A DNA stretch of 64,000 nt from Desulfobacterales bacterium (GCA_016209225.1 JACQWO010000058.1:1-64000); one strand, 5' to 3'. Positions 8,093 to 18,999 are shown, counted from the stretch's first letter. Notes: generated by a model from the letters alone, not told the origin. Numbers and translations: made by a program.

Positions 8093-8146
8093 GAGATGAT
8101 TATCTAGCCTTTACTGTCCACTCACGACACGGCTACTTATCTCTTT

Positions 8147-8947
8147 CTACAGAACTATAATGGCGTAATAATAAAGAAAGGGCGCCGAAAAGAGGATGCT
8201 GTCAATCCGATCTAATATGCCCCCATGTCCGGGCAGCAAACTGCCAGAGTCTTTTACCCCAGAGCTTCTCTTTATCATTGATTCACACAGATCCCCCACC
8301 TGTCCCATTATCCCCAGACCTACGGCCAAAATTAGGCAGTGATAAATCTCCAGTTGATCTAGAAAGTATTCTCTGAAGATTAAAGCGCCTCCTATATTTC
8401 CTGCGAATCCCCACAGTGATCCCTCTATAGTTTTGCCCGGACTAATCCTTGAATACAGTTTATGCCTTCCAAGGTAACTGCCCCCATAATAAGAGGCGGT
8501 ATCCCCCATAAAGGTTACTGCCAGGGTGAAGAAAACCCATTGTTTACCAAGGGGTAATTCCCTGATTAAAGTAAGATGCGGTAAGAGGAGTCCTATGTAA
8601 AAGATTCCAATTAGAAGTTTCCCAAGGCTGGGGACTACCGAGCTTAAATCTTCAACATTTATCAGAAAGAAAATAAGCAAAAAAACAATAATAAAAGTGG
8701 AAACACCTAATATGAAATGGTCATCTCCCCTGTAAATACCATATGCTGAAAGCGATCCCAAAAGGATCCCTAATATCTTTTCTTTCCTGTGAGTTCTGGG
8801 TAAAACCAAAGTATAAAACTCATGAGTCGCCAGTATTATTGTAACTAAAAGGACACAAAAAAAGACCTGTTCTGAACCGTAACCTACCACAAGAATAAGG
8901 AGTGGTATAAGGAATAATGCCGTTAGCCATCTCTTTAATTCCATCAT
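8147..8947 (-). CDS. cdsA: phosphatidate cytidylyltransferase
   Basis: CdsA makes CDP-diacylglycerol from phosphatidic acid and CTP in the inner membrane, feeding all phospholipid synthesis. The 266-aa product has about seven membrane helices. The family signature is seen near the C-terminus: SRISPGKTIEGSLWG followed by QVGDLCESMIKRSSGVKDSG and LPGHGGILDRIDSI. Its ATG overlaps the stop codon of uppS by four bases (ATGA), showing translational coupling. Order uppS-cdsA-dxr-rseP is the common bacterial one. Confidence 0.95.
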   Translation of the reverse strand: MMELKRWLTALFLIPLLILVVGYGSEQVFFCVLLVTIILATHEFYTLVLPRTHRKEKILGILLGSLSAYGIYRGDDHFILGVSTFIIVFLLIFFLINVEDLSSVVPSLGKLLIGIFYIGLLLPHLTLIRELPLGKQWVFFTLAVTFMGDTASYYGGSYLGRHKLYSRISPGKTIEGSLWGFAGNIGGALIFREYFLDQLEIYHCLILAVGLGIMGQVGDLCESMIKRSSGVKDSGSLLPGHGGILDRIDSILFSAPFLYYYAIIVL

Positions 8948-9696
8948 ACCCCTTTCTTCTTCCTGCCCTTTATCTGAGTGCTCGTTAGGCCAAACCTTCT
9001 TTCTCTAGACTGAAAGTCCAGTATAGCTTCAATTAAATCTTCTTTTTTAAAATCGGGCCATAGGGTGTCGGTAATGTATATTTCCGTATAAGCCATTTGC
9101 CAGAGCAGGAAGTTGCTAATTCGATGTTCACCACTGGTCCTAATTAAGAGATCTGGATCTGGGATTCCAGCAGTAAATAGATAGTTAGAAAAGAGTTCCT
9201 CTGTAATATTCTCAGGTTTTATTTTTTTAGCCTCACAATCACTGATGATCTTTCTAACCGCATGGATAATATCGTCTCTGCCTCCATAACTTAATGCCAG
9301 ATTTAGGATCATCCCTTTGCATGCTTTGGTTTTTTCAATGGTATCTGTCAAAACCTTATATACCTTATTGGGCAGATTCTCGAGGTCGCCAATTGCGTTA
9401 AGTCGTATATTGTTCTCCAGCATCTCGTCCAGTTCCTCAAAAAGATATCTTTTAAGAAGGTGCATCAATGCATTTACTTCACCCTTTGGACGATTCCAAT
9501 TCTCCATAGAAAAGGCATAAAGGGTCAGCACCTCAATGCCCAGTTCTCTACAGGTCTTTACTGCTTCTCTTACTGCTTCTGCTCCCTTTTGATGTCCAGA
9601 TACTCTATTGAGAATCCTTTTCTTTGCCCAACGGCCGTTGCCATCCATAATAATTGCAATATGTCTCGGAAGTTTATCTTTATTCAGCTTCTCCAT
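8944..9696 (-). CDS. uppS: isoprenyl transferase (undecaprenyl diphosphate synthase)
   Basis: UppS extends farnesyl diphosphate with isopentenyl units in cis to give the C55 carrier lipid for cell-wall synthesis. The 250-aa protein has HIAIIMDGNGRWAKKR with the catalytic aspartate near residue 18, YAFSMENWNRP near residue 65, and the C-terminal RTSGEHRISNFLLWQMAYTE substrate block. ATG 9696 has only a weak ribosome site. It overlaps cdsA by four bases. Length and motifs are typical. Confidence 0.95.
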   Translation of the reverse strand: MEKLNKDKLPRHIAIIMDGNGRWAKKRILNRVSGHQKGAEAVREAVKTCRELGIEVLTLYAFSMENWNRPKGEVNALMHLLKRYLFEELDEMLENNIRLNAIGDLENLPNKVYKVLTDTIEKTKACKGMILNLALSYGGRDDIIHAVRKIISDCEAKKIKPENITEELFSNYLFTAGIPDPDLLIRTSGEHRISNFLLWQMAYTEIYITDTLWPDFKKEDLIEAILDFQSRERRFGLTSTQIKGRKKKGV

Positions 9697-9978
9697 AATT
9701 ATTTGCCAAGCTAATGTTTTTAAAACTGGTTATTTTAAGCTAAAAGCGAGGAGCTAAGGGCAAGAAAATGTTTTACTATCACCTTTATCCCCTTACCCTT
9801 CGCCTAATAAAAATGTTTACCTATAGGTTAGAGCTAAAATTAGCATAAGTAATATGATTTTTCAAGTAAAGATTATAGGCAGGTTAAATGTTCCTTTCAG
9901 ATGGATTAAAAGGATACTTTAAGAGTGAGAAGGGATGAGACCGAAAAGTGACGGGGGAAGTCTAGAAACTTTTAATAT

Positions 9979-10149
9979 TTATTCCTGAATTATTGCTTCT
10001 GTTGGACATACGTCTACACAAGTACCACACTCTGTGCATTCGTCTTGGTTAATTACGTATATATCGTCATCTTCTTCAATAGCTTGAGAAGGGCACTCTT
10101 CTGTACAGGTTCCGCACGATACACAGTCATCAGTAATTTTATAGGGCAC
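9979..10149 (-). CDS. 2x[4Fe-4S] ferredoxin (56 aa), not in the ORF track
   Basis: A short gene starting at GTG 10149 behind a perfect GGAGGTT ribosome site encodes 56 residues beginning VPYKITDDCVSCGTC. It has two CxxCxxCxxxCP clusters, DCVSCGTCTEECP and ECTECGTCVDVCP, so it is a complete clostridial-type ferredoxin that carries electrons in the cytoplasm. It was missed by the ORF track because of its size. It lies between frr and uppS in the same direction, an unusual place, with 30 bases to frr. The redox partner cannot be told. Confidence 0.93.
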   Translation of the reverse strand: MPYKITDDCVSCGTCTEECPSQAIEEDDDIYVINQDECTECGTCVDVCPTEAIIQE

Positions 10150-10178
10150 AGATTTTAACCTCCGTAAACTAGTTGGAA

Positions 10179-10736
10179 CTAGATTTCCAGCACCTCTTTC
10201 TCCTTAGCTGCTAAAGTCTCGTCCGATTTTTCCACATATTTGTCTGTGATTTTCTGAACTTCACCTTGAAGTTTAAACAGCTCATCTTCAGAGATTTCTT
10301 TTTCTTTCTTCATCTCTTTGAGCATATTATTGGTTTCCCTTCGGGCATTCCTGATGGATACTTTACAATCTTCGGCCATCCCTCTAACCACTTTAATCAG
10401 TTCCTGCCTTCGCTCTTCTGTTAAATTGGGTATTGAGATACGAATGAGCTTCCCATCATTAATTGGGGTGAGGCCCAAGCCGGATTTTTGTATAGCCTTT
10501 TCGATTTCTCCTATAATCTTAGTATCCCATGGTTGAATTGTAATTAATCTAGCCTCCGGAACAGATAGAGTAGCAATCTGATTGAGTGGCGTAAGTTCTC
10601 CATAGTATTGGACTTTAATTCCATCGAGTAAAGATAAAGATGCCCTTCCTGTTCTTACCTTGCTAAATTCTCTCCTAAGGCTTTCAATGGCATCTTCCAT
10701 ACTATTTTCAAGTTCTTCAATAACCTCTTCTTTCAT
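10179..10736 (-). CDS. frr: ribosome recycling factor
   Basis: Frr, with EF-G, splits post-termination ribosomes. The 185-aa product has full family length and shows the conserved [21 protein letters not shown] near residues 26-46, the [20 protein letters not shown] stretch near 93-112 and the long helical ends that form the three-helix bundle. Its ATG overlaps the end of pyrH by four bases. Order rpsB-tsf-pyrH-frr is conserved across bacteria. Confidence 0.97.
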   Translation of the reverse strand: MKEEVIEELENSMEDAIESLRREFSKVRTGRASLSLLDGIKVQYYGELTPLNQIATLSVPEARLITIQPWDTKIIGEIEKAIQKSGLGLTPINDGKLIRISIPNLTEERRQELIKVVRGMAEDCKVSIRNARRETNNMLKEMKKEKEISEDELFKLQGEVQKITDKYVEKSDETLAAKEKEVLEI

Positions 10737-11455
10737 GTCTCACCCGTAATCCTAGTTCCTATTCTTTCGCCTAAAATGGCTTTTTTAATATTACCTGGAA
10801 CCATTAGGTTGAAAATGATTATTGGTAAATTATTGTCCCTGCATAAAGATACGGCCGTAGAGTCTATCACCTTGAGGTTTTTGTTCAATACTTCAGTATA
10901 GCTTAATGCCTCAAATTTTTTAGCATCTCTATCTATTGTGGGGTCACTGGTGTAGACACCATCAACCTTTGTTGCCTTCAGCATTACATCGGCGTTGATT
11001 TCTTTTCCCCTCAAAGCAGTTGCAGTATCGGTAGTAAAATAGGGATTACCTGTTCCTGCAGCAAATATTACAGCCCTTTTCTTCTCCAGGTGTCGTATGG
11101 CCTGTCTAGATATATATGGTTCTGCTATTTGCCGCATCTCTATGGCAGATAAAACCCTGGTGGGTACTCCAAGTTTTTCCAGCCCATCCTGCAGAGCCAG
11201 GCTATTAATCACAGTGGCCAACATTCCTATATAGTCGGCTGAAGAGCGGTCCATCCCTTGGGCAGTGGCCTTTATCCCACGGAAAATATTCCCGCCGCCT
11301 ATAACAATTGCTATCTCTATGCCTAGTTCAAGGACATCCTTAATCTCGGATGAAATGCTGTTTATAACAGCAGGGCTGATTCCATATTCCTCATCGCCCA
11401 TCAGTGCCTCTCCACTCAGTTTAAGGACAACCCTTCTAAAATTAGGCTTTTTCAT
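10733..11455 (-). CDS. pyrH: UMP kinase
   Basis: PyrH phosphorylates UMP to UDP with ATP. The 240-aa product has the amino-acid-kinase fold: [18 protein letters not shown] at the start, [27 protein letters not shown] and the [27 protein letters not shown] segment. The ORF track starts at GTG 11470, inside tsf. I prefer ATG 11455 ([18 protein letters not shown]) since family members start only a few residues before this motif; either choice overlaps the end of tsf. Confidence 0.95.
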   Translation of the reverse strand: MKKPNFRRVVLKLSGEALMGDEEYGISPAVINSISSEIKDVLELGIEIAIVIGGGNIFRGIKATAQGMDRSSADYIGMLATVINSLALQDGLEKLGVPTRVLSAIEMRQIAEPYISRQAIRHLEKKRAVIFAAGTGNPYFTTDTATALRGKEINADVMLKATKVDGVYTSDPTIDRDAKKFEALSYTEVLNKNLKVIDSTAVSLCRDNNLPIIIFNLMVPGNIKKAILGERIGTRITGET

Positions 11456-12056
11456 TATCCAGATTTTCACTCAATTGGTAACGGGAAAAACGTCTTATGG
11501 ATATATTCTCCCCCATCTTGGCTATTAATGTATCGACTAATTCCTTAACAGAGAGTTCGGGTTCTTTAACATAGGGCTGTTCCAGTAAGCAGACATCACA
11601 AAAGTACTTTTCTATTTTTCCATCGACGATTCTATCAATTATCTTTTCAGGTTTCCCTGAGTTTAATGCCTGACCCTTATATATCTCCCTTTCTTTTTCT
11701 ATAACCTCTTCCGGAATAAATTCTCTTTTCAAATAAAGGGGATTTGAGGCAGCTATGTGCATAGCTATATTTTTTACAAATTCCATAAAATCCGCTGCCT
11801 TAGCTACGAAATCAGTTTCACAATTAACCTCTACAAGTACCCCCAGCTTTCCCCCAGGGTGGATATAAGCCTCTATAATTCCTTCTTTAGAAATCCTACC
11901 TGTCTTCTTAGCTGCTGCCGCCAGCCCTTTTTTTCTCAAGTAATCTATGGCCTTATCAATGTCACCTCTGGTTTCCTCCAGGGCCTTTTTGCAATCCATA
12001 ATTCCAGCACTGGTTTTCTCACGCAGACTCTTAACAACAGATGATTTAATCTCCAT
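11442..12056 (-). CDS. tsf: elongation factor Ts
   Basis: EF-Ts exchanges GDP for GTP on EF-Tu. The 204-aa protein has the N-terminal UBA-like domain with [21 protein letters not shown] and [14 protein letters not shown], then the core with [14 protein letters not shown]. It is the short form, with one core subdomain, like the roughly 200-aa versions of several bacterial groups and unlike the 280-aa E. coli protein. ATG 12056 follows AAAAGGG. It is followed by an overlapping pyrH and preceded by rpsB. Confidence 0.96.
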   Translation of the reverse strand: MEIKSSVVKSLREKTSAGIMDCKKALEETRGDIDKAIDYLRKKGLAAAAKKTGRISKEGIIEAYIHPGGKLGVLVEVNCETDFVAKAADFMEFVKNIAMHIAASNPLYLKREFIPEEVIEKEREIYKGQALNSGKPEKIIDRIVDGKIEKYFCDVCLLEQPYVKEPELSVKELVDTLIAKMGENISIRRFSRYQLSENLDNEKA

Positions 12057-12122
12057 AACCCTTTTTAATTACCTCGTTTGCTAAATTTTCTATTACTTAT
12101 CAAGCTAACAACCTCAGTTGTA

Positions 12123-12902
12123 TTATACCTCCACCCGATTTTGAACCACTTCTTCCTCACTATCTTTAATTTCAAGGGACATCTCTTCTTCTCTAGCTTC
12201 GGCTTCTATCTTTTCCTCAAGTTTCTTTCGTCCTTCCAGACAAGCATCTGCAGTCTTTGAAGCAAATAACCGTATAGCTCTAATAGCATCGTCATTTCCT
12301 GGTACGACATAAGTTATATCATCAGGATCACAGTTTGTATCTACTAAGGCAATACTGGGGATACCAAGTTTCTTTGCTTCAGCAACGGATATCCTCTCCT
12401 TTCTAGGATCGATAATCAAAATGGCACCCGGAAGTTTGCCCATATCTTTGATCCCGCCAAGATTCTTCTCCAATTTTTCTCTCTCCTTCTCGATCCTTAG
12501 TACCTCTTTCTTTGTAAGACTACCAATAGTGCCATCGGTTTTCATAGCCTCAATCTTTTTTAATCTATCTATGCTCTGCTTGATAGTTTGAAAATTCGTT
12601 AATGTTCCTCCAAGCCATCTGTTGGTAATATAAAACATATTACATCTCTTGGCTTCTTCCTCAACGGCATCCTGAGCCTGTTTTTTTGTTCCTACAAATA
12701 GAACTGATTCTCCTTTGGCTACTGTTTCAACTACGAAACTATAAGCCTCCCTGAATAATTGAACAGTCTTTTGCAGATTGATTATGTAAATCCCATTTCT
12801 TGCCCCAAAAATATACTCTTTCATTTTTGGGTTCCATCGCTTTGTCTGATGTCCAAAATGAACACCAGCCTCTAGCAATTGTTTCATTGTAATATTCAGC
12901 AT
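12123..12902 (-). CDS. rpsB: 30S ribosomal protein S2
   Basis: S2 binds the head-body junction of the 30S subunit. The 259-aa product begins [32 protein letters not shown] and contains [22 protein letters not shown] and the [12 protein letters not shown] region, all family hallmarks, plus an acidic C-terminal tail. ATG 12902 follows GAGGAGG. It is the first gene of the leftward rpsB-tsf-pyrH-frr unit, so the promoter should lie in 12903-13000. Confidence 0.97.
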   Translation of the reverse strand: MLNITMKQLLEAGVHFGHQTKRWNPKMKEYIFGARNGIYIINLQKTVQLFREAYSFVVETVAKGESVLFVGTKKQAQDAVEEEAKRCNMFYITNRWLGGTLTNFQTIKQSIDRLKKIEAMKTDGTIGSLTKKEVLRIEKEREKLEKNLGGIKDMGKLPGAILIIDPRKERISVAEAKKLGIPSIALVDTNCDPDDITYVVPGNDDAIRAIRLFASKTADACLEGRKKLEEKIEAEAREEEMSLEIKDSEEEVVQNRVEV

Positions 12903-13014
12903 CCATTAACCTCCTCGGTTGGTCCCCACATTCCTTCTATCTCCCTATTGCTGGATATGTTTTATGTGTTAAATCCTATTAATCAGCCTCTGCAATTCAG
13001 ACACTAGACTTTTC

Positions 13015-13140
13015 TGTAACCGTTCACGGTTCTCAGTTTACAGTTCACGGTAATTACAACAGCAGGCTTAAGCCCGCTGTTTATATAAAGCTTGAAGCAT
13101 TTTTGCCAACTGTTAACTGCAAACCATAAACTGTGAACGG
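13015..13140. repeat. palindromic repeat family 3, copy 1
   Basis: Upstream of rpsB lies a composite palindrome: CCGTTCACGGTTCTCAG and CAGTTCACGGTAATTACAAC, then AGCAGGCTTAAGCCCGCTG, then TTATATAAAGCTTGAAGCAT and a TAACTG/CAGTT-rich end. The reverse complement of almost the whole 125-bp unit occurs at 26084-26213. The rest of the 426-bp gap (12903-13328) shows no gene; it must hold the rpsB promoter. Confidence 0.8.
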
Positions 13141-13328
13141 ATACCCTTTATCTTTGTGTAATCTCTGGCCACTTTCTCCCCTTCAGTCTAATGTCTGATG
13201 TCTATGGTCTACTGTCTGAATCACAGAACTAGTCTTACGTCGTCCTACAAATCTGAGGATACAAAATTTATTTAGATAGCACATCGTGTTTTATATTGCA
13301 AGGAAAAATTTTTCTCAACCTTTTTATT

Positions 13329-14516
13329 TTAGGTTCTATAGTTAGCATTTATAGTTACATATTCCGGAGACAAGTCAGTGGTAAAGACCCTGGCTTCACT
13401 TGAGCCACTGTTCAAATCTATTACAACCTTAAATTCTTCTTTCTGGAGTACTTTGGATGCCCTTTCTTCCTGTTGAATTCCTGTACCGACTCCGTTTTTA
13501 ACCACCATTATATCTTCAAAAGATATGTTGATCTTCTCTGGATGAATATCGACGCCTGATGCTCCAATGGCAGAAACGATTCTTCCCCAATTGCAATCTT
13601 CTCCGAAAAAAGCTGTCTTTACCAGGTTTGAATTTGCAACACCGAAGGCTACTTTGGCTGCATCATGGTACTCTTTTGAATTTATAACGCTGATCTCAAC
13701 AAATTTTGTGGCCCCCTCCCCGTCCTTAACGATCATACTGGACAACGTTATTAGAACATCTACCAATAGGTTTCTAAAAAGCTCAAGATCCTGAGAACGT
13801 CCGGTTATAGTTGGATTTTTAGCCTTTCCGTTGGCTAGAACCATGGCCATATCATTAGTGCTGGTTCCACCGTCTATACTTATACTGTTAAAAGAACATC
13901 TGATGCTCTCTTTAAAGACCTTTTCTAAGGTTTCAGCTTCAATAGCTGCATCTGTCAGGATGAACGAAAGCATAGTAGCCATATTGGGCATTATCATCCC
14001 TGCCCCTTTCGCTACGCCGCATATAGTAATCTCTTTAGCGCCGATTGTTTCTTTTTTCCACACCACCTTGGGGTGTGTATCAGTGGTCAATATTGCCTCT
14101 GCTGCGGAAAGGATTCCATCAGGGGTTAGTCCCTCTACAAGTTGAGGAATATTTTTGGAGATTATTTCTATGGGAAGTCTTTTTCCAATCACCCCTGTTG
14201 AAGCAACCAAAACCAGGGCTTCGTCTATCTTCAGCTTCTGTGCAGCGAGTCTAGACATTAATTGGGCATCTTCTAAACCTGCCTCTCCAGTGCATGCGTT
14301 AGCATTACCGCTGTTTACAACAATCGCCTGACATAAATGCTTTTTTGCCTTTTCTATGCTTACCAAAATCGGTGCAGCCTTAACCCTATTTTGAGTAAAA
14401 ACTGCTGCTGTGGCAGCCGGTGTCTCTGAATAGATTAGGGCTAAGTCTTTTGCTTTATTCCGTTTGATTCCTGCCGAGATTCCACTGGCTAAAAACCCTG
14501 GCACAATAAATCTCAT
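13329..14516 (-). CDS. argJ: bifunctional glutamate N-acetyltransferase / ornithine acetyltransferase ArgJ
   Basis: ArgJ moves the acetyl group from N-acetylornithine to glutamate in the cyclic arginine pathway, and bifunctional forms also use acetyl-CoA. The 395-aa precursor cleaves itself before the nucleophilic threonine in PNMATMLSFILTDA; that motif is intact near residue 185, with KGAGMI before it. The C-terminus NANYRT is the family end. ATG 14516 follows AAGGGG. It lies downstream of secA in the same direction, separated by a palindromic repeat. Whether it has the acetyl-CoA activity cannot be told. Confidence 0.95.
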   Translation of the reverse strand: MRFIVPGFLASGISAGIKRNKAKDLALIYSETPAATAAVFTQNRVKAAPILVSIEKAKKHLCQAIVVNSGNANACTGEAGLEDAQLMSRLAAQKLKIDEALVLVASTGVIGKRLPIEIISKNIPQLVEGLTPDGILSAAEAILTTDTHPKVVWKKETIGAKEITICGVAKGAGMIMPNMATMLSFILTDAAIEAETLEKVFKESIRCSFNSISIDGGTSTNDMAMVLANGKAKNPTITGRSQDLELFRNLLVDVLITLSSMIVKDGEGATKFVEISVINSKEYHDAAKVAFGVANSNLVKTAFFGEDCNWGRIVSAIGASGVDIHPEKINISFEDIMVVKNGVGTGIQQEERASKVLQKEEFKVVIDLNSGSSEARVFTTDLSPEYVTINANYRT

Positions 14517-14560
14517 ATGGTTATCCCCTTTTTTGAATTAAGTCCTTCCATACCTGATTA

Positions 14561-14689
14561 GTAACTATTTAGGTAGGCACAAAGGCACAGAGCACCAAAG
14601 GCACAAAGTTAGGAAAAAACAACGAAACGACCCTGCTCCGCTCTGCTTTGTGCCTATGTGCCTTTGCCACTTTGTGCCTGAGTAGTTAC
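14561..14689. repeat. shared-end palindromic element, copy B
   Basis: It starts GTAACTATTTAGGT and ends GCCTGAGTAGTTAC. The interior is a palindrome of CACAAAGG/CCTTTGTG-type units (GGCACAAAGGCACAGAGC on the left, CTTTGTGCCTATGTGCC on the right) around a GACCCTGCTCCGCTCTGC centre. It is nearly identical to the element at 51506-51626. It lies between secA and argJ. Confidence 0.85.
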
Positions 14690-14701
14690 CCTGATTTTAA
14701 C

Positions 14702-17359
14702 TTAGGCATTTCCCACTTGACCCCTTTGAAGACAGCACTTCTTGTATTTTTTCCCACTACCACAAGGGCAGGGCTCATTTCTACCCGTCTTGTTGTCTCC
14801 CCTTTTAACAGGTTGCTGCTTCTCAGTTTGCGATTCCTCTTCGCCCCTGGATAGAAAAAAACGTTGTTGTCTTGTCGGAACCACTGATGAAAAATCTTCC
14901 TCCCTGGCTAGTTGAACCCTGTATAATTTCTCTAAAGCGTCTTCTTTAATCCGGTTAATCATATCCATGAACATTCCATAACCTTCTCTTTGGTATTCAT
15001 GAAGGGGGTTCTTCTGACCATATCCTCTGAGTCCAATGCCTTCTCTTAGGTGATCCATAGCCAGAAGATGATCCTTCCAGAGGCTGTCAATAGTCTGGAG
15101 ATAGATAATCTTCTCCAAATAGCGCATTGCGGGTTCACCTAACTCTGTCTCTTTTCTATTATAGAATTCTCTGCTCTGAGAGCTTATCAATTCAATTAGC
15201 TTTTCTTGGCTCAAACTATCAACATGGGTATGGTCGAAATCTACCCGGAAAGAGAACTGTTTGTGAATGGCTTCATTTAAACCTCTAATATCCCACTCAT
15301 CTGGATAGGGTTTTTCGTCAACATAAACCCCGGTGATCTCTTCAGCCACTTCCTCTGTGATTTCTTCGATACTCCCTTTTAAGTTTTCACTGCTCAATAC
15401 TTCTCTACGTTCTTTATAGATTACTTCTCGTTGTTTATTCATAACATCATCATATTCCAGCAGATGTTTACGTATGTCGAAATTATGACCCTCCACCTTA
15501 CGCTGCGCATTCTCTATTGCCTTACTGACTAATCCATGTTCGATAGGTTGACCCTCTTCCATCCCTAATTTATCCATGATGGTAGATATTCTTTCTGACC
15601 CAAATATCCTTAGTAAATCATCTTCCAAAGAGAGGTAAAATCTGGAGGAGCCGGGATCGCCCTGTCTGCCTGACCTTCCTCTCAACTGGTTGTCAATACG
15701 ACGGCTCTCATGCCTTTCTGTGCCCAGGATATGCAATCCCCCCAGGGCTATAACCTCCTCTTTTTCTCTACGGCATATCTGCATCATTTGGTCCAGTATC
15801 TCTTGGTATTTTTCTGAATGAATATCTTTCTCTGCCTTTTCTGCAGCCAAAAACTCCGGATTTCCACCCAGAATAATGTCGGTTCCTCTCCCAGCCATGT
15901 TTGTCGAAATTGTTACAGCATGCTTTCTGCCTGCCTGGGCTACGATTTCGGCCTCTCTCTGATGGTGTTTGGCGTTTAAGACATGGTGTTTGATCCCTTG
16001 CTTTTTCAGCATTTTACTTAACTGTTCAGACTTCTCTATGGAGATGGTTCCCACCAATACAGGGCGTCCTATCTTGTTTAACTCTTTTATTTCGTTAATA
16101 GCAGCATTGAACTTCTCTCTTTCTGTTTTATATATAATATCTGGATTGTCTCTTCTTATCATAGGCATATTGGTTGGCATGACCATGACATCCAGATTAT
16201 ATATCTTCTTGAATTCTGCTGCTTCCGTATCGGCAGTTCCGGTCATCCCTGCCAATTTCTCATACATCCTGAAGTAATTTTGAAAGGTAATAGAAGCCAG
16301 GGTTTGATTTTCGTTTTCAATCCTGACATTCTCCTTTGCTTCCAATGCCTGATGCAGACCGTCACTGTATCTTCTCCCCGGCATTAACCTTCCGGTAAAC
16401 TCGTCAACTATTAATACTTCGTTATCTTTAACCACATAGTCGATGTCTTTCTTAAACAAGGTATGTGCTTTCAATCCTTGATTTACATGGTGCAGGATTT
16501 CAATATTCCTTGGATCATAGAGGTTTTCAATGTGAAGTAATTTTTCAACTTCACCAACCCCTTTTTCTGTTAGGGCAACCGTTCTTGTCTTCTCCTCAAT
16601 AGTATAGTCGTTCTCATTTTTAAGCCGTGGGATGATTCTGTTGATTTGATAGTATTTGTCAGTGGATTCCTCAGTAGGGCCTGATATAATAAGAGGCGTT
16701 CTGGCTTCATCTATTAATATACTATCTACCTCATCTACAATTGCATAATGAAGCTTGCGTTGTACATAGTCATCCAGGCTGAATTTCATATTATCTCTTA
16801 GATAGTCAAAACCAAACTCATTGTTTGTACCATAGGTGACATCAGAATTATATGATTTCCTCCTACTTTCATCATCCATATCGTGTACAATTACACCTAC
16901 GGACAAACCCAAAAATCTATATATTGTTCCCATCCATTCGCTGTCTCTCTTCGCCAGATAGTCGTTTACTGTAACTATATGAACCCCTTTTCCTTTCAAG
17001 GCATTGATATAAGCGGGGAGCGTAGAAGCCAGGGTTTTACCTTCACCGGTCTTCATCTCTGCAATCTTCCCTTTATGGAGAACTATGCCCCCTATCAATT
17101 GGGCATCGAAATGACGTTCCCCTAAAACCCGTCTTGATGTCTCTCTGACCACCGCAAAGGCCTCCGGTAAAATTTCATCCAGTGGTTCTCCCCTTTCAAT
17201 TTTTTCTTTAAACTCAGGAGTTTTAGCCTGTAATTGGTGGTCTTTTAACTTATTAATATCTGGTTCTAAGTCGTTAATGGAAACAACCAAAGGCTGTAGT
17301 TTTTTCAGTTCTCGCTCATTTTTACTTCCGATTACCTTCTTTAATACAGTTCCAATCAC
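14702..17359 (-). CDS. secA: preprotein translocase ATPase SecA
   Basis: SecA drives protein export through SecYEG. The product of about 885 aa has all domains: Walker A in [28 protein letters not shown], the second ATPase lobe with [17 protein letters not shown] and [30 protein letters not shown], and the C-terminal zinc tail [18 protein letters not shown]. The ORF track begins at TTG 17374. I prefer GTG 17359, giving [18 protein letters not shown], because GGGAG lies 8 bases before it and family members start close to LLKK-(I/V)-x-GSKN. Confidence 0.96.
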   Translation of the reverse strand: MIGTVLKKVIGSKNERELKKLQPLVVSINDLEPDINKLKDHQLQAKTPEFKEKIERGEPLDEILPEAFAVVRETSRRVLGERHFDAQLIGGIVLHKGKIAEMKTGEGKTLASTLPAYINALKGKGVHIVTVNDYLAKRDSEWMGTIYRFLGLSVGVIVHDMDDESRRKSYNSDVTYGTNNEFGFDYLRDNMKFSLDDYVQRKLHYAIVDEVDSILIDEARTPLIISGPTEESTDKYYQINRIIPRLKNENDYTIEEKTRTVALTEKGVGEVEKLLHIENLYDPRNIEILHHVNQGLKAHTLFKKDIDYVVKDNEVLIVDEFTGRLMPGRRYSDGLHQALEAKENVRIENENQTLASITFQNYFRMYEKLAGMTGTADTEAAEFKKIYNLDVMVMPTNMPMIRRDNPDIIYKTEREKFNAAINEIKELNKIGRPVLVGTISIEKSEQLSKMLKKQGIKHHVLNAKHHQREAEIVAQAGRKHAVTISTNMAGRGTDIILGGNPEFLAAEKAEKDIHSEKYQEILDQMMQICRREKEEVIALGGLHILGTERHESRRIDNQLRGRSGRQGDPGSSRFYLSLEDDLLRIFGSERISTIMDKLGMEEGQPIEHGLVSKAIENAQRKVEGHNFDIRKHLLEYDDVMNKQREVIYKERREVLSSENLKGSIEEITEEVAEEITGVYVDEKPYPDEWDIRGLNEAIHKQFSFRVDFDHTHVDSLSQEKLIELISSQSREFYNRKETELGEPAMRYLEKIIYLQTIDSLWKDHLLAMDHLREGIGLRGYGQKNPLHEYQREGYGMFMDMINRIKEDALEKLYRVQLAREEDFSSVVPTRQQRFFLSRGEEESQTEKQQPVKRGDNKTGRNEPCPCGSGKKYKKCCLQRGQVGNA

Positions 17360-17374
17360 TTCCCAGTCTCCCAA

Positions 17375-17657
17375 TAAGATGAAAAGATAATTAAATGATT
17401 ACTTTATGGTTGCAGTTTGATAAATACTCGAACATAAACTTTCAGTTTATACTACTACAAAAAACAAAAACACACAAGACAGTTATAGCTATGGAAATGT
17501 AATGGAAACACACGTTGAGATTGTTATAAGTCTCAACAACATATAATGTAATATTCTCCCGATCCTATCGGTGATTATATCAAGAACCTTTGGGCGTCTG
17601 TTGCCGCTTGAAGAAAAAGCTGGAAGGGCAGGTTTGAAAGGCCAAGCCGTTTTATAT
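17375..17657. other. intergenic region upstream of secA, no gene recognised
   Basis: No coding frame with a ribosome site is seen here. It is A/T-rich near secA, where its promoter should be. It contains a small inverted repeat TTGAGATTGTTATAAGTCTCAA near 17.51-17.54 kb. The stretch near 17.59-17.64 kb looks coding-like in composition but has no usable frame. Confidence 0.4.
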
Positions 17658-17785
17658 TAAAAACTCAGGAGCCAGGTTTCCTTTTCATTCTGACTCCCTG
17701 TCTGCCGCCTGCCTGTGCGTGTCAGCACGCATACAGGTGCCGGCACAGGCAGGCTGAATTTTGGTTCCTGGCTCATGAGTAGTTA
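17658..17785. repeat. shared-end palindromic element, copy C (left end decayed)
   Basis: The right end ATGAGTAGTTAC matches the shared end; the left end reads AAAAACTCAGGAGCC, keeping only CTCAGG. Inside, CAGGAGCCAGG pairs with TTCCTGGCTCATG, and a GC-rich core CCTGCCTGTGCG ... GGCACAGGCAGG pairs with itself. It ends 12 bases from the stop codon of the substrate-binding protein gene. Confidence 0.65.
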
Positions 17786-17796
17786 CTATATTTTTT

Positions 17797-18999
17797 CTAT
17801 TTGGAAACCTTCCATCCAGTCACAGGGACAAACTTTCCACTGCTCGGATCAGCCTTAAAGACCTTTACCGAATTCAGCCCCTTATGATTACTGGAACTAA
17901 AGTTTACTGGACCGGAGAGCCCTTTCATGTCAAAATCCTTTATACTTTCCAAAGCCGTTACCAGCCGCTCTCCATCTATGTCCCTACCGGCCCTCAAAAG
18001 TCCTTCCTTCAATACTGTCGTATATGTCCAAAGCCCTGAGTAGTACTTACCCCGATATGGTTTTTCTGTACCAGGTGCGTATTGGAGGGTTACCTTCCTC
18101 ATGAAAGCCACACCTTCACCCTCGTCATACCAGGAGGCCCAACAAGCTACTCCATAGAATTTCTCTGCTGCCGATCCTGCCACATGTATAACCTCGTCAC
18201 CCACTGCCGCTATGTTCCCAAAGACATGTACATCCATACCAAACTTCTTTAATTCCCTCAAAAGTAGACTGGTAGGTTGGAGAAGAAAACCGCACAATAC
18301 TATGTTGTTTACATTATGCCTTTTCATACTCATTACCTGGGATGTGGCATCGAGGGAACCAGGGTTTAATACCTCTTTTGTTACCGGAGTCAGTTTGTGG
18401 AATTTTAGCCTCTCAATTGCAGGTCCGAGGTCAAGTTTTCCTGTCTCGTTATCAGGGTAAACCAGGGCAACCCTAGGATCCTGAGGCTTAAGGTCCATCA
18501 TATAATCGATTATGGCCCTCATTCCATTGGGGTAGATTTCAAATACACCAAAGATATATCTTTTTACAGGTGAGATGGTTTTTTCATTGGGCGGTACCGC
18601 TATGGTTGGTATCTTTTCCTTTTCTATGTGTCGAAAGAGGATGTTGGTTGCCCCTGAAGATGTAGGACCGATCAGTGCTAAAATCTTATCCCTGTAAAGG
18701 AGTTTTTTGAAAGCGGCTATGGCCGGGGGGATTGCATATCTGTCATCCTCAACTATAAATTTTACCTTCCTGCCGTTGATCCCACCATGTTCATTGGCAT
18801 ATCTGAAGATGTTTCTTGCAGCGTGGGTTGCGGGTGCAATACCATCGGCTGCAGGACCGGTTTGATCCAGTATACTCCCGATCGTTAATGTATCACTGGT
18901 TACCCCTCTTCGGTCATCAGCATATCCCTTGCTCATAAGAGTAAAGATACAGATCAGAACTCCACAAATGGCACAAAACAATTTGGATTTCATTTTCAT
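17797..18999 (-). CDS. branched-chain amino acid/organic acid ABC transporter substrate-binding protein (paralog 1)
   Basis: This is a periplasmic type I solute-binding protein of the LivK/HAAT family. The 400-aa product has a signal peptide (KSKLFCAICGVLICIFTLMSKGYA), the N-terminal DTLTIGSILDQTGPAADG strand-loop, IGPTSSGATNILF for ligand contact, and two Rossmann-like lobes. ATG 18999 follows GGAGG; the ORF-track extension is not needed. The neighbouring gene is a close paralog. No permease or ATPase is adjacent, but the livFGHM operon at 44-50 kb lacks its own binding protein, so these two may serve it. The ligand is unknown; related proteins bind amino acids or aromatic acids. Confidence 0.87.
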   Translation of the reverse strand: MKMKSKLFCAICGVLICIFTLMSKGYADDRRGVTSDTLTIGSILDQTGPAADGIAPATHAARNIFRYANEHGGINGRKVKFIVEDDRYAIPPAIAAFKKLLYRDKILALIGPTSSGATNILFRHIEKEKIPTIAVPPNEKTISPVKRYIFGVFEIYPNGMRAIIDYMMDLKPQDPRVALVYPDNETGKLDLGPAIERLKFHKLTPVTKEVLNPGSLDATSQVMSMKRHNVNNIVLCGFLLQPTSLLLRELKKFGMDVHVFGNIAAVGDEVIHVAGSAAEKFYGVACWASWYDEGEGVAFMRKVTLQYAPGTEKPYRGKYYSGLWTYTTVLKEGLLRAGRDIDGERLVTALESIKDFDMKGLSGPVNFSSSNHKGLNSVKVFKADPSSGKFVPVTGWKVSK

